Positions 12,292 through 25,999 of a stretch of DNA of 64,000 bases are shown in pieces. The translations under genes were made by a program, and so were the position numbers. Origin of the DNA: Bombus terrestris (lineage: Eukaryota > Arthropoda > Insecta > Hymenoptera > Apidae); NCBI RefSeq assembly GCF_910591885.1, contig NC_063271.1:12269001-12333000 (forward strand). Reading direction: 5' to 3'. Position 1 is the first letter of the stretch. Each line of letters begins with the position of its first letter. Below the pieces are notes generated by a model, which was not told the DNA's origin, ran no database searches, and worked only from the letters and a program-made list of their open reading frames with translations.

Positions 12292-15200
12292 GGTAAGCAC
12301 AGAACAGTGGGCTTATTTTATGCAATGGAAAAAGAAAAGAGTAAGGCTCGTAAAGCAGGCAGCGAGCAAAGTAAAAGAATTATTTTTTTAATTGTTGTCT
12401 ACGCGGTTATTGCAAAAGATTAAATTCTCTTTAGACGAAAGACGGTGATCATTGAATTTTACAATTAAAGAGATTTTTCGTAAAATAGGAACTATTCGTT
12501 GAAGAAAATGTTAAGAAATTTTATACAGCGAGATAGGGTACTTTTTCTAATTTTTCTAGAGGCTAAAATAGAGTCGGTTTTCGAATGTTTAAAAATTCCT
12601 TGTTCTTTACGCTTCATTGATTCTTGATGTCATGATTCAATAGAGGTGTTAGTAATTCGTAAGTGAATGATTGACCATATCTATTAAATCAGTTTTCAAG
12701 TAAATTAATGGAATATCAATTTGCTCAAGAATAAAGGTGTAAATTAAAAATATCAGAACAATCATGTTTACTTCAATAATTGATTTCCAGGAAAATATAC
12801 AATTGATTGCCGATTATGAATCTCAACGGCCATTCATTCATAAATCTGATTTGAATGAATAGTTATTATATGTGCAATTACGCGGACAAGTCACCTGACA
12901 TTAAAGATAGTTCATATCTAAGATGATAATTATTTTTTTAATCCCGTAGGATCGCTGACGCCTTGATAATTAAAAACGATAAAGAAATACAGACACATCA
13001 TTCATAGTATCAGATTCGTAGTATGTAAATAAAGAATACATAGAAATTCAAAATCCATCCAGAATTAAATAACAATAAAGAATTTTAATCTGCATTTCAA
13101 TTAATTAATCAGTGAAACTTGAAATATTTTTATAACGTGATAATTCTTAGATTGACTTAGATAATTCCAAACGTGACTGCCCAAGCAAACAAAGCAAATT
13201 CTTCGTAGTAACCCATAAATGCTCGTGGTAACTAACCAATTATTGCAATTTTTATTGTACAGTCCTGCATTCCCTTCTGACGCTGTTGTTCGAACAAGCA
13301 AATGGTCTCTCAACTTGCATCACCCGTAACTGCGTCGTGAGTCAATGCGTTCGAATCGAACCGCTTTACGTGAAACATTTTCGAAATGTGATTCCCTTTT
13401 CATTAACGTCATTCTACTTGTATAACGCTCGATGTCGATCTTGGAAATTGACGATTCCGCAAGATCGTTGACACCTTAAACTTTTAGCCTTCTCTTCGAA
13501 AAAGATCAAAAGATTATTTTTATATTTTTAAGATTCAAATGCGAGTTTATAACATCTTTTTTTTAATAAAAAAAAAAATAAATAACATTTTGTTACAAAA
13601 TCGAGAATTCTTGCTACAGAAATTCTCTTAATTTTCCAAATATAGCGAACTCTATCAAAAATCATACTAACGAATAATTTAACTAATTAGTTTGTCGGAA
13701 AAATAAAATTAAATTAGCATATTTCTCGGAAATAAATTCTATTATGGACGCAAAGATTTGCGATTTACTTGTTACCTCTGTACTATAATTTTCATAATCT
13801 CCAGGTATTGCATTAATCTTAAAAATTCTAGATACGTATAGATAACTTCACGAAGTATCCTCTATTCCTCCTCTATTACGAATACCTGTATCATTATACA
13901 TACTGCTAATGTTTATGCATTCGTAGTTAATTTAAAATGTAAAAATATACAAAATATTTCCTACAAAGTACTTATCACATTTGTAGGGTGGAACAAATCC
14001 CTATTTACGTTCCGCTGTTTTAATTATACAAATTTGCATAAAATACTGAAGTCTACTTATCATCTATGAAGAATTTTTGTTTCTTCATTCGCGTAAATTC
14101 ATTCGTAATTATTCTTGTTTAAAATGGTAACTTGGAAAAAAAGAGCACGTAGGATTGCATCAGAATACATGTTTTTTTTATGACACGTAAAAAATTAGAT
14201 ACATATTGCAACACACTGAATAAACTACGTAGACTCCCTTAATTCCATCTAATCGCTGGTTATCTTCGTTTCGTCAGCATTCGCAAAACACTAGCGAATA
14301 ACAATCGTTTCTAACAACGATGCTTCATAAACGGCGATATGAAATGCTTTACCTTTGCGTAAGTATATTATTTTAACAGCAATTAGTTATGGCGAATTCT
14401 CGTTATTACCGTAGCCTAATGCAATTAACAGTGACTCGATAAATATTTATAGCAATAGACGTCAGGCAACGATCCTGAATTGAATATTTCCAAACGAAAA
14501 GGCTTGGAAAAAGAATTATAAGTTTCTATATATAGTAATCTTTTCTTTCATTCATTCCTTTACATCTATTTCATAGTAGTCTCATTTACAAATATCCATA
14601 TCAACTTACATCCATCCAATAGAATTCCATATTCCTATGACCTCCTTTTTAGCAATTCTTATGTTTAATTCTTTTCACGTCCCAAACGTCTATATTAATT
14701 TACATTAATAAAATTCCATATATCGATATTTAGTAATTCGTTCACCTCTACTTTATAATTATTCAGTCTCCAACCTCTGTCTCATATCAGAAATACCCAA
14801 TGATATTTAACATCTGACTTTTATCATTTCCATATTTAAACACATGTATGTAACTATTATATTTAATTGTTCAACGTCTCGATTAATGACAACAGATCCG
14901 TCGAATAGATACAATAACGTGTGGTCAAATCGTGATTGGTATTTACAGCGAACGGTATTTTTTTTCCTCTCCTCCCCAATATCATGCTTATCCCATGTTC
15001 TCCGTGTCTCCCGTTATTCCCTCACGATAACTGTAAATCCAATCTTCACTCCTCTGTCCCGTCGATCATTTTAGTTTCGGTTTTGTACACCTTTTTTCTA
15101 CTCAATCGCACCTCCCTGTGTCCGCCAACTCCTGGTTTCTTCTTATTTTTAACGCCGTCCCATGTCTCGATACGAAGTTGTTTGCCGATCTCAATCCATC

Positions 15201-18200
15201 ATTCCGGCTTGAGGCGTACAGCAGGATGTTAACGATCACGTTGCCTCGTCGTTTTCTACCTCTTTCTCCCTCTATTTCTCTCTTTCTATTTCGCGACTAC
15301 GTGTTTCATGGTACAAGTCGATTTTCCTCCAGCGATTTTCGAGACTCTGATGCTACAGGAGCAACGTGTATCGCTTTAAGGCAAATGTTGATTGATGGAA
15401 AATTAATCTTCGCAAGAAGGATGTACTTCCTCTTCTTCGAGAAAGAAAAGAGTATAAATGAGATGAATTAAACCAGGATCAGGTAACTTTCTGAGAAGTT
15501 TTATTCCTCCGTAGAATGGATTCGTTAAAACACTGATGGTGACGATTATTAAAATAATTTGTCGCGTATGTCTGGTAATATAACAATACTTCATTTATAT
15601 CAATTCTATTTATTTGAATGAAATTTCAACTAGCGTCTGATTAACCTTTTCTCGCTTTATGTTACGCGTACGTGTTTTAATAAATTATTAAAATCTATTA
15701 AATATTCTAATAAGTATTTGCAAATAAAGATTAACATTTTGTTTGATGTTATTTTAAAAGGAACCAGAATAACAGACAAAATAATTTGCTAATAAGTATG
15801 CAGTTGATGCGACGTTAAGCTTTAGTTTAAAAAAGAAAAGGCAGTATCACTAATAATTAATTCGAATCAACAATAAAAAGATGTTACGAAAATTACACAT
15901 CTTTCAATATTTTCGAATAACATTTCGATATATACACTAAACTTTTAACAGACAATATTTGTCCGTTCACCAAGGAGACGGTAAATATTAGAAATTCATC
16001 ACAGATGTACGATGTTCACTAACGTCTACAAACACACATTACTCAATCGAGTCCTCTAACGTTGCTAAAAGATGAACGTCTTCATAGACATGAAGTCCAC
16101 GACTTTGGCCTTTCCTTGGACCGAAATTAACGCCTGGTTATTTTCAATCTTTCATCTTTATCGAACGACGCTAAGTTCCTTCGACGCGTTGCAAACTCAC
16201 GTTATGCAATTAGTGTGCTACTCCTAATTGACATCGCCCAAGGTTGAACAAAAGGGAAATATACCAGGAGCTCAAGTTGTGTCTCTCGATAAAATTTCAT
16301 CTGAAAACTCTCGGAAAATTTATCGAACATAATAATATCTACGTTTCCTCCGGAGACTAATATGTTTCGCTAACAGTTGTTCGATTATTCGATCATTACT
16401 TCTTGATCGTTATTCCACCATTTTAATATGCATCTGTCCCATACAACAGTTGAAAATTATAAGATTTACCGTTTTAATATTAATTTTAGTGCAAAAAATC
16501 GTATATCTTTCAGGTATTAATTTTTACGCAGCGCACGTATTGTCTTGGCGCTAGTAGTTCCAGGAAAGATGGACATTTCGAATTGAGGGTAGGAAATGAA
16601 TACTTGAATCCTCTCGATACGACACAATATGGTGAATCATAGGAACAGCAAGGGACATCTTTATATTTTCATAACTTATTATATCTTTATAAAAACGCGG
16701 AATTGAAAGCTCATTAAACTAAAAAGTTTCGTAACTTGTATTACTTACCAAGCTAAAACACTTTTGGTGAATTGCGGCAGATTTTTAATATATTCATTAT
16801 ATTGTATTATATTGAATAGTGTATTTTAAATATTTAAATCTCTTCGTTAAAAATTTAGGGTGCATCGAAAAGTAAACACGTGAATGAGAATCGCTGCTGC
16901 TCAACGTCTGCCTTGTGATTCATTTTCCTGCGTTGTTTCTTTTGCAAATATTAAAGCACCGCTGAAGTCACCGGTTACGTGGCCGATACAACGCGGTTCG
17001 GCACTCCGCTGTTTTCCCGTTTCCTTGCTTTTCGCTTTTCCGATTACCCGTAACACGCGATATTTCAAGTTTTTGTAACCAAATCGTCTGAGAAAATTGA
17101 CCGTGTCTCGTAACACTGGAAACGTCCAAATCACCAGTTAAGGATATGAAAGAAATTGGATAACCATATCATAATGATCGCGTTTCTGTTTTTTCTACTT
17201 AAATGCTATACTGTTCACATACTCTTACTAGGATTAACGGTTGCGTCGATAATACAGAATAAATTGATAATTGATAATTTTAAAATTGCTCGAAGTAAGT
17301 ACAGTGTTCTGATTAAAACGATATTATTGCTGATGTTTATGATTGGTAGAAAATTAATTGATACTCGCGGAGAAAGTATAGTTCATCATCGCTGATAGAT
17401 CGTATAAGAAGGAAATTTTTATCAATAATAAATACAAAACGTCAATTAATCAAAATTCGATTAAATTTCTTCGATAAATTTCAACATAATCGAATAAAAT
17501 TTTGGGAGATAAGAGGACCTATGCCGAAATTTCTGATTGTTAAGTCTACACTGGCAGACGATTGTCCGCAGACATGAGCCTGTCTTAGCTTTAGCAGCTT
17601 CACAAGAAAATGAATTTTTGATATACATGTGTCTTCTATCAAATCATTGTAATGGATCCATAATTATAATCCTACAATAAAAATTCATATTTTTTGCAAG
17701 GATAAAGAGCAATTTCGATTTACAACCAGTTTACAATCATCAATTGCGTTGATATTACTCCCAATAATTTGAAAGAATTTGTCGGAGAACTTTGGGATTC
17801 CACGACTGTTCGAGATTTACGATTTTTCATTAATCTTTCATTCGACAAGAACTATAAATTTAAATTCCCACTATAACACTTTCCATATGACGAAAGATTG
17901 AAATGCAATCCGCGAATCAGTATATGTTTACACTCGCTGCGTGTAGGTGGTCTTTATGCAAGGGTTAATCGAATGCAGCGCAAAAATTTGAAAAGCGCCA
18001 ACGTGACGGATTTCATTCACGATTAGAATTCCCTTTATCTCTGCCTCTGCTGGCAGAGTCGCAACGTGACATCGCGCTCAGAATATCGTTTAGATCGATA
18101 AGCATCGTGAAGATGATTAAGTTCTGAGAAGGGCGGGTCTTTGCACACCATCGACCTGAACTCGAACGTTAAAATGTCCAGAGAATTAGAGAACAAAGAA

Positions 18201-18376
18201 TCAACGCGCGGGACTTGATACTGTGCAAAATTTTACTGAATGGGTAGTTGATGTGATTTATTGAAAGATTAAATAGAATATTGTGCAGAAAATATTAAGC
18301 AATTTAAGACTATTTCTAATGAAAGATAATTAAATGAATCTGTTTCTAAAGTTTATTTTAAAAGTACAAAGACCGA

Positions 18377-18441
18377 TCAGGATCCTCTTGCACAATTGAA
18401 TTGATGTTATTAGTGAAATTTTACACAGCACAAATTACTTC
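18377..18441 (+). repeat. Dispersed repeat, copy A
   Basis: About 62 bp here match 40,217-40,279 at roughly 80 percent with one 2-base gap. The shared core reads TCTTGCACAAT, then a variable GAATYRATGTTATTARTGAAAT segment. Both copies are in the same orientation, almost 22 kb apart, in AT-rich DNA. No terminal repeats or coding remnant are visible, so the parent element is unknown. Confidence 0.45.
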
Positions 18442-21400
18442 TTGTATTAATATTATTATAGTATTATAAATAATACTATCCATATTGAAGAATACAAGTT
18501 TCGTTAAATGATGCAATTAAATGCAAGTAACGAATTTGATAACAAGGAAAATACAAATAAAGTTCTACAAGGATATTGTACAAATTACAAGCTAATTATC
18601 GTATTTCACAAAAAGTTGTAAAAAGTAAATAGAAAATCTCGTAAATCTGCTAGTGTTTTCGTATTTCGTACATGACACGTGATGATTCTGACTAAAGAGA
18701 TATAAATTTCGATTGTAAACATCGTAAATCTTCACAGGAAAAATATTATGAAGTCTACTTAAGAATAATGGAATAATTCCAATTTCACATAAATTTATGT
18801 AATAATTCCTCAAACCTATTAACTCAAGTCAGTAATGAAAGGACGCCATATATGTGTGATGATTATCTTAACACAATAATCAAGGGGAGACTAGCGGAAC
18901 AGAAGGGAAAAATAAACCAGAGGAAGTATATAAATATCGCGACGTGAGTATTTATGAGAAATATCAGGAGCCTTGAGCTACCGTATGAATCACGCTTCCA
19001 CGTATTTTCGAGAAACGCGTATGAATTAAACATCCCAGTCGGACCGTGTGTCGATGTTGATCCTCTGTTCGTCATGAAGCACCGTCTAACTGGCTAACAT
19101 GTCCCAAAATGAGAAAACGAGCAACCTTCATTCCTTATCTTGCATAAAACGAAACTAATTGCTTGGCTACTTAGAATTACCTACATTACCTTTATTATGA
19201 TCCGTCATGTAACGAACAAAAGAATTAATGAAAATGAGCATAAAGAATCGCGAAATCAATCATTGGTTAATGTAATTTGGAGAAGTGAACTTTTCAGAAA
19301 ATCTATTCTGGAGAGAAAGTTTTAAAATATAAAATTATTAATAATTTAACGATGGAGAAAAATTTGATTGTTTTACTGTATGTAGGTATCTAATGGATCT
19401 TAAACGTTTTGTGTTATAAGTACCTTGAAACTTCATAAAATTGTAAGATTTGACTGAAAGAAGAATAGTAAGGAAGAAAATACTGAGCGAATCTTCGAAG
19501 TTCTATTGTATTTTATAATTATAACGTTAAGAAACACTCAATGACTGTATGAGAATTTACTTCTCTTTATTACGTTCTTCATTATATTCTTTTTTTACGT
19601 TTAAAAGTATAATGTGGAATGTCGTGTTCCTTAAGTCCCAAATATTCCAAATCCGAATGCTACGTTAAAAACACGAAAATTTTTACAACTTCGTTATATC
19701 GATATAACTACGAAGATGCTGGAGTAATCAGCCCGCTGCAACTATTTTTTATCCTAATTCCGATTGTGAATTGAACAGGAAAGCCTGCCATTTGATATGA
19801 CCCTACTCGACGCTGTCCCTTGAAAGATAGGGGGTCCCTTTTGCCAGCCTGACAGCCTCTCGAGAGTGTCACGGCTGATTATGAGTGTACGAAGATTATC
19901 GTCGAGGTCTTAACTTCGTTGTAAGGTTCCATAACGGTCGACAATGGAATAATATCGACCGGATATCAGGCCTGTCAGGAAACCACCGAAGGAGAAGTAC
20001 CAAAAGGATAGACTAGAACAGCATGACGACGAATCGTCCAAGGATAGAAGAATACCGAGATCGTTGTCTGACCATGTTCTATATCTATCGGATGAACAAT
20101 GCCCGTTTGTTCGTCGAGGACGAAGATCGAGTAACAATGATCCGAAAGGAATTCACAAAGGACAACAAAAGAAAAAGATGCATAGATCCTGGGGCATGAT
20201 CCTGAATGCAGGAAAAATCTATAAAGAGACATTGGACTAGTAATGGAACTCATCAGAGTGATTGAAATGAGCAATTTAACGTATTTCATAGAAATTGTAT
20301 AGATTTCATGGATAATTAAAGACAGGTTATATCATGGATATTATAGAATTATAAATTATAGATTCCTCATAGATTTTTGATTTTATAGATTATGGTTTTC
20401 AGATCATGGATTCTTCATTTTGAAAATTATAAATTTTATAAATTATTTATAAATATATTTTTATCTTTTGTAAAGTGAAATACTCATAATGGAAATAATA
20501 CATATTCTAATTGGTCTCGAAACAATCCAATTGATCCTTTCAATATCAAAGATTCAAATGAAAAATTATAAATTGGAATTAATTACATAATATGGATAAA
20601 AATATCACCAATGAGGTAATCGAACAAAAGAATTCGTCGAGGTCGAGGGTGCGACTGCTCAAATATTTCGCAAAAATTCGCCACGTGTGGAATAAGATGG
20701 CTGCTTGCTCGAAGGTCGAAGGAAATCGAAAGTGACACAGGAAACGTAAATATTCCGAAGGACGAGGAAATCGTGGAAAGGGACGTTAGTTTATTAGTTT
20801 TGCCAGATGTCCTATCCGATTATCTCGCACCTGACCGGACGCTGACAAGTCTAGGCGATCGTGAGCGAAAATTCGTTAAATATTAACTCTGTCGAACAAA
20901 ATGTTTGACCTCTTGATTAACGAGCAGTTTGTCAAACATGTACAATTTATCGTAAGGGAAAACTTTCGTTCTTAAATACATTACAAGTAAAATACACAAA
21001 ATAAAATACTCAGACAACTCCAATATTTAAATTATATTTATATAGAAGGGAAAGAAAATCGTAGATTTTATATTCAAAAGTTTCACAAAACATGTAAAGT
21101 ACAAAATTTTATTATTACAAATATCAATTGACTGTGAATTTATAGTACGTTTGAAAGAGTACTTAATTTATTTACTCGAGCTATTGTAAAGCGGAGCTAT
21201 ATTTTTTTTTTTATCACGGTAGTTCTTTCAATTAAATATAGATTTATTTTATTTATTTATACAAATATTATACCGAGTAGCTTTACCCTTAAATTTCCTG
21301 TAACAAACAAACATCTATCATATAGCATACACATAAACCTCACCTCGAATCACCAAAATGGTAAATCACGAAAATCGTGCCAACCAATTAACCGGCGTTT

Positions 21401-24400
21401 CTCCCGAAGCGCATCCCACGCCGCGGCAAACGTCAAAATGTAACCGTGAGAACGATCGCTTATTAGCTACGTCGTTGAATCTGCGTGACTCTGAACAGAC
21501 AAGTTCGCGGTCGCCTCGGATTTCGTGATCGCGCAACAAAACGACGCGACAACCGATTACGACACGGCTTGTCTCTCGTCAAATGTAAATCGAGACCGGG
21601 TGTCGCGGACGGGCAAACAGCCCCGTTCGTAGACCGTAGCCGCAGGTAGATCAAGAGAAAGAGGGAGGAAGAACCGCAGAAGAGTATGCAAAAGCAAGGA
21701 GAAACGACAGAGACGAGGCGAGAACGGGGGCGTATACACACATGCGTCGCGCAAACTCACGCATTGTAATTCATCGGCGATCGGTGGACGTCAGCTGACG
21801 GCGAAGTATGAATGAGCATATCGAGGCTCCATCCAAGCCACGGCCGCGTGTACGTCGTCTCGTGCGTGACGAGCATGAGTTCCTGCATTTTTCCCCTTTT
21901 TATTTACTGTCTTTTTTTCTCTCCTGCCTTCTTTTTCTTTCAGATCGCCCACCGTTTCCGGACGTTCGCCGGTATCTCCGAGATGCTGCGTGATTTGTTT
22001 GATCTTCTGATGATTGGAATAATTGATGATAGAGAGGGATAATGAGATGTCCTGGTAGAGGTTTGAAAATTGATACTAAGATTCTTTTGTATCTGACTTT
22101 TTTCAATTTCATTTCTGTGTATAGCTCTGCCGCTTATTATTTGGTTCAGATTATAGTGGTTCGTTTAACATGGTGTAATCAACTATGAATAACTATGGTA
22201 AGTGTAGGTACCAACGTATATTCATAGACTTTACTTATTTATTAACTATTTGATTTGTGATTTTTACTATCTATGGATTGTATACTAATTTAATATTATA
22301 AGATATGAAATTTCGGTATAAGCGAATAATAGGTTGCAAATGAAGTATTTCTTTCGTTTTACTATTTTATTATTTTGTATTTCTACACATTCAAACCCAA
22401 GATCTTAATCACGCAATTAAGAAGTCAACGATCGCACAATGTACCCAGTAGGGGAACAACTTTCCTACCACAGACATGCGTAAAAATGCTTCGTGTTGAT
22501 TTTAAAGTGCTAGGACGTAGCCAAACGATGTTCTACGAATAGCTAAACATGTTTAGTGAAATAAAATACGAAAGTTCTGACAGGCAAAATAAATAGATGA
22601 AAAAAGGAAGGAAAGAAGAAAGAAGAGGCACATTGAAAAGTGAACAGAAATGTAATAGTTGTAGTAAAGGCTTGTGCTGTAGCGTGTTAAAAGTGAGTGA
22701 AAGGATTACAAATACTAGAAAGCCAGCGAATAGTATTTCATTAACTGATTCATCCGTATAGTGTCAGATTCGAAATTCATCGACGCGAATCGTACACCTC
22801 TTTATTTTCCACTTATCCCGAGCTTTTTCTATCGATCATCTACCTTGTGTCTCACGCGTCGCATTGATACAGCATCAGCGTCTCTCCGTAAGACTTCTTA
22901 GCAAAATAAATTATGGTTATTGCGAACTATTTTGTAATTATACGCGTGACTAACGCTCGATAAGGCAATAGCTCATGGACGAAGGAAAACAAGTTAGCGA
23001 AACAAACAGCACGTCCTAACTTTTTTCTCATCGACACGAACGATTCATTGCGGTACGAGTGAAGAACAAACGATTCAATACCATAATTAAATGTACTGTC
23101 ATTGTACGACCAGTGAAAAGAATAATAATATCACGAATGCCAAGCGTTTGCCTGATTCTCTGTGTCGTAGGAAACGGGCAAAGCGCGCGCTACGTAATTA
23201 ATCGCAACGAGTCGGCCATGCAAATCGATTCCAACGACCGGTTTTCGCCTAAGGTCGTGTACTGATGTAACGAGACCGCTCCGTATAGGCTGGTACCACG
23301 ACCGCGACTTTGCATTTCAGAAGCATAATAGACAGCTTCCCTTGCCTGCCGCCAAACGTATCTCCGTTACACTCAATGAACTGATCAGACAATTCATACC
23401 GTCTCAACGACCGTTGCTTTCGTCGTTGAAGAAGTCATCGTTGCTCATCCGAGACCACAGTGTGTAATCCCTTCTGCGCCACGGGACACGCCAATCAGCT
23501 GGCATTGCTGTACTTCGACATCGCGGAATACAACGCTGCACAACAAGCGGCGCAATACACCTGTGCTGGCATGCAAATGTACCGAGGGACCGGTTCGTAA
23601 AGGTCGAACATTACACCGAGGTCGTTTTCTCTGCAATAGAACGATAGATCCTCTCGGTTCAATCTACGACTCGCCCGCCCCCAGGAGCGACAGGAACTCG
23701 TTGAAGAAGGCTAGAGGGCACCGAAAGTTTCACGAATCGTTAACATTCTACCCTCGTAGGAATATTCCGTGTTTCTACATTTATATACTGGCATACTATA
23801 ACTTCTGACCGTCAAATTAGGATGCTACGTACAGAAATTTCATTTTCCTAGCTACAATACTGTCATCGACTGCTAATAGTCGAATTTATTACGTAGAGGA
23901 ATATATGACATATGAAATGTTAGTTCTTTGGAATTTGGATTTGATAAGTTAGCATCATCAAATGCACATACGTACAGATTTTATTCTATTGTCTATGGTT
24001 ACTGACTATATTAAAAAATGAATTAGAAATTACGTACAGTTAGAAGCAACCAAACAATATAATCGCATGATTATTCTAATTAGAAGTAGTAAATTCGATA
24101 AATAATTAAAGTAGCACGTAAAAAAGATACGAATTTAATAAATATTATAATTGAACATTTCAGCAAAATGTAAAGAATATCTAAAAAATAAAATATGAAT
24201 GTAATAATTAATATAATATGATAATAAAAACTATCTAAAATAAGTTTACTTCCATTCCTATTTGTAGTGTTTGGAATTAGTAATTTAAAAGATATTTTAA
24301 TCTCAAGTTCACATAATAGTAATATTTGAATCTATAATCATATACTTATATACGTATTATGAGATCTAAATTTAGAATTTGAAAGAAGAAAACCTGTTAA

Positions 24401-24500
24401 AGAAGAGGAAACATAAAATTGTCTCGTCATTAATCGATTTGAATTTCATGGGGCATCCTGATTATCGACCGAGTTGGTCGAATATATTAAATCACTTTAA

Positions 24501-24561
24501 ACTTGCACAGATTATTATTAAACAATAAAACAATAATTCTTATTGCTTGAGATGTGCAAGT
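24501..24561 (+). ncRNA. Candidate hairpin RNA with miR-137-like 3' arm
   Basis: ACTTGCACA (24,501-24,509) is perfectly complementary to TGTGCAAGT (24,553-24,561). An inner CAATAA/TTATTG pairing closes an 11-nt loop. The 3' arm begins TTATTGCTTGAGA (24,540-24,552). From memory this is the start of the conserved animal miR-137, after which the match breaks. The internal loop is large and asymmetric (about 13 versus 7 nt), which is poor for Drosha/Dicer processing. True miR-137 is usually conserved along its whole length, so chance similarity is the default explanation. Confidence 0.15.
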
Positions 24562-25309
24562 GTGTAGTAGAATGTCAAGTCTTCGGAGAGTATGTAGCTT
24601 AAAATATTCTCTTAAAGGAAAAAAGCGAAGCAACAAGACTCCTTGAGAACACAAACAGGATACAATAAATGCTTACGCGAGGAGTTAATTACATCCTTTC
24701 CAATTAAGATCAATAATTTGATAGATCTAACGAGGCTTTAATATTCCTGAGATATTGGATCGAGCATCTAATATAAACAAGGAATATTGTATCTCGCGCG
24801 AAACGATCGTCTTTTCTTCTTTTTCGTCTCCTAAGAGGCCACTAACTAACTAACTATTACGTTGCATAGTACTCTGTAATGGAGTGTAATAGATCTCAAA
24901 ATTATAGATTTGAACAAAAGATATCCAAATCGCATTTAATCCAAAACAATGAACCCTACAACTGTCAATATGTTAATCAATATGTTAGAAATAATAGCAA
25001 ACGAAACCTAAGCTAAACCTAATGCAAATCAATGACAGCCCATATTAGCCGCCGTATAAAATTATCATACACATTAACAGAAGAATATATTAAACCAATG
25101 CCAAAACAACTCTTCCAAAACAACAACATCAGTTCACTAGACCCAACAATGATGAAGCATCCCTAAACAGCGACATTGACCCGACAAAAATCAGCAAAAA
25201 ATGCAAAAAGGGAGCTGCCCAAATCACGTTACACAGAGGGTAGCAAGTTTCAGCCGGGTGGCAGGATAATCTCCGGTCCGGGACAGCGCAGATTCTTCCA
25301 AAGGAACAA

Positions 25310-25860
25310 ACTAAAATCCATCGAGAGAGGAGCAGCAAGATTGATAGACGAGAGAGAGAAACACGAACGAAGGAGCTCGCTAGAGCGAGCGTGGAACAGG
25401 CCGAGGCGGATGAGCGAGCAGAGGACATGCAGCAGGTCGAGGGAGGGGGTGGAGGTGCAAGAGGCGAACCAGAAAGTGGAGAACGGAGGGACGTAGCAGG
25501 ATGAGAGGGGTGAGAAAGTCGCGGACGTTAAACCGCCCGCTCGTGGGGCCGCAGGGTAAAACGACAAGAAGAAGGAGAATAGGTAAAGGGAAGAGAGGAG
25601 TCGAGGTACAGAGAGGAGGAGAGAATGCAAGAAAAGAGGATGAGCCAGAGAAGACAGAGGCAAAGGATGAGCCGTGTGTAGACGCGCAAAGGAGTTGCAT
25701 ATATTCAACGCGGGAGGAGGTGGTAGAGGAAGAGAAAAGAAAGGAGATGAAGAGAGAGAAGGGCAGACACATGTGCGAGGGATGTAGAGGAATCGAGGGG
25801 ACCAGCAGAGTCAAAGGACGAAGGAGGGGGCTCGGAGAAAGAAAAAGAAGAAGCCGTTCT
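25310..25860 (+). repeat. Purine-rich (GA/GGA) low-complexity tract
   Basis: For about 550 bases the plus strand is dominated by A and G, with AGAGAG, GGAGG and AAGAGA words. The bias produces long frames on both strands (Arg/Lys/Glu-rich on plus, Ser/Leu/Pro-rich on minus) that I do not read as genes. Such polypurine tracts can form triplex or R-loop structures, but nothing here shows that they do. Confidence 0.6.
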
Positions 25861-25899
25861 TCACCAGGCCTCTGCTCTCTCGAGGTCGCACGTACGTCC

Positions 25900-25963
25900 G
25901 TATAATACTCGTAATACGTGTAATACGGATAATACCTGTAATACCTGTGTAATGCATTACACA
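25900..25963 (+). repeat. 9-bp tandem repeat, TAATACNNN x5
   Basis: TAATAC recurs every 9 bases five times from about 25,902, followed by TAATG and then the inverse GCATTACAC. The last copy and that inverse word form a short palindrome around TAATGCATTA. On minus the array reads as a run of Tyr-Tyr-x triplets, which is a by-product. Confidence 0.65.
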
Positions 25964-25999
25964 CCAGCGTAGACCGGCTTCCAACAGCCGTCAACCGGT

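Larger units (their letters stand above)
10600..25090. other. Long gene-poor stretch with scattered GC islands
   Basis: About 14.5 kb shows no gene I can support. GC-rich islands lie at about 11,690-12,300, 14,980-15,400, 16,870-17,100, 21,340-22,000 and 23,030-23,700. A donor-like TTTTTG/GTAAGC follows the 12-kb island at about 12,291, so a noncoding first exon is conceivable there. A hairpin lies at 24,501-24,561. One half of a dispersed repeat lies at about 18,377. Open frames of 60-117 codons are mainly inside the GC islands and often have antisense partners. Confidence 0.55.

Noticed and set aside
13345..13370. GTTCGAATCGAACC, similar to a tRNA T-arm
   Set aside because: No acceptor stem, D-arm or anticodon arm can be drawn around it on either strand.
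23430..23602. Open plus frame with a protein-like stretch (QLALLYFDIAEYNAAQQAAQ)
   Set aside because: No start codon, no clear splice sites, flanked by stops; an overlapping minus frame is also open, so GC content explains it.
25380..25994. 204-codon minus-strand ORF and 134-codon plus-strand ORF
   Set aside because: Both follow from the long purine/pyrimidine strand bias and the TAATAC array; products are low-complexity Ser/Leu/Pro or Arg/Lys/Glu runs.
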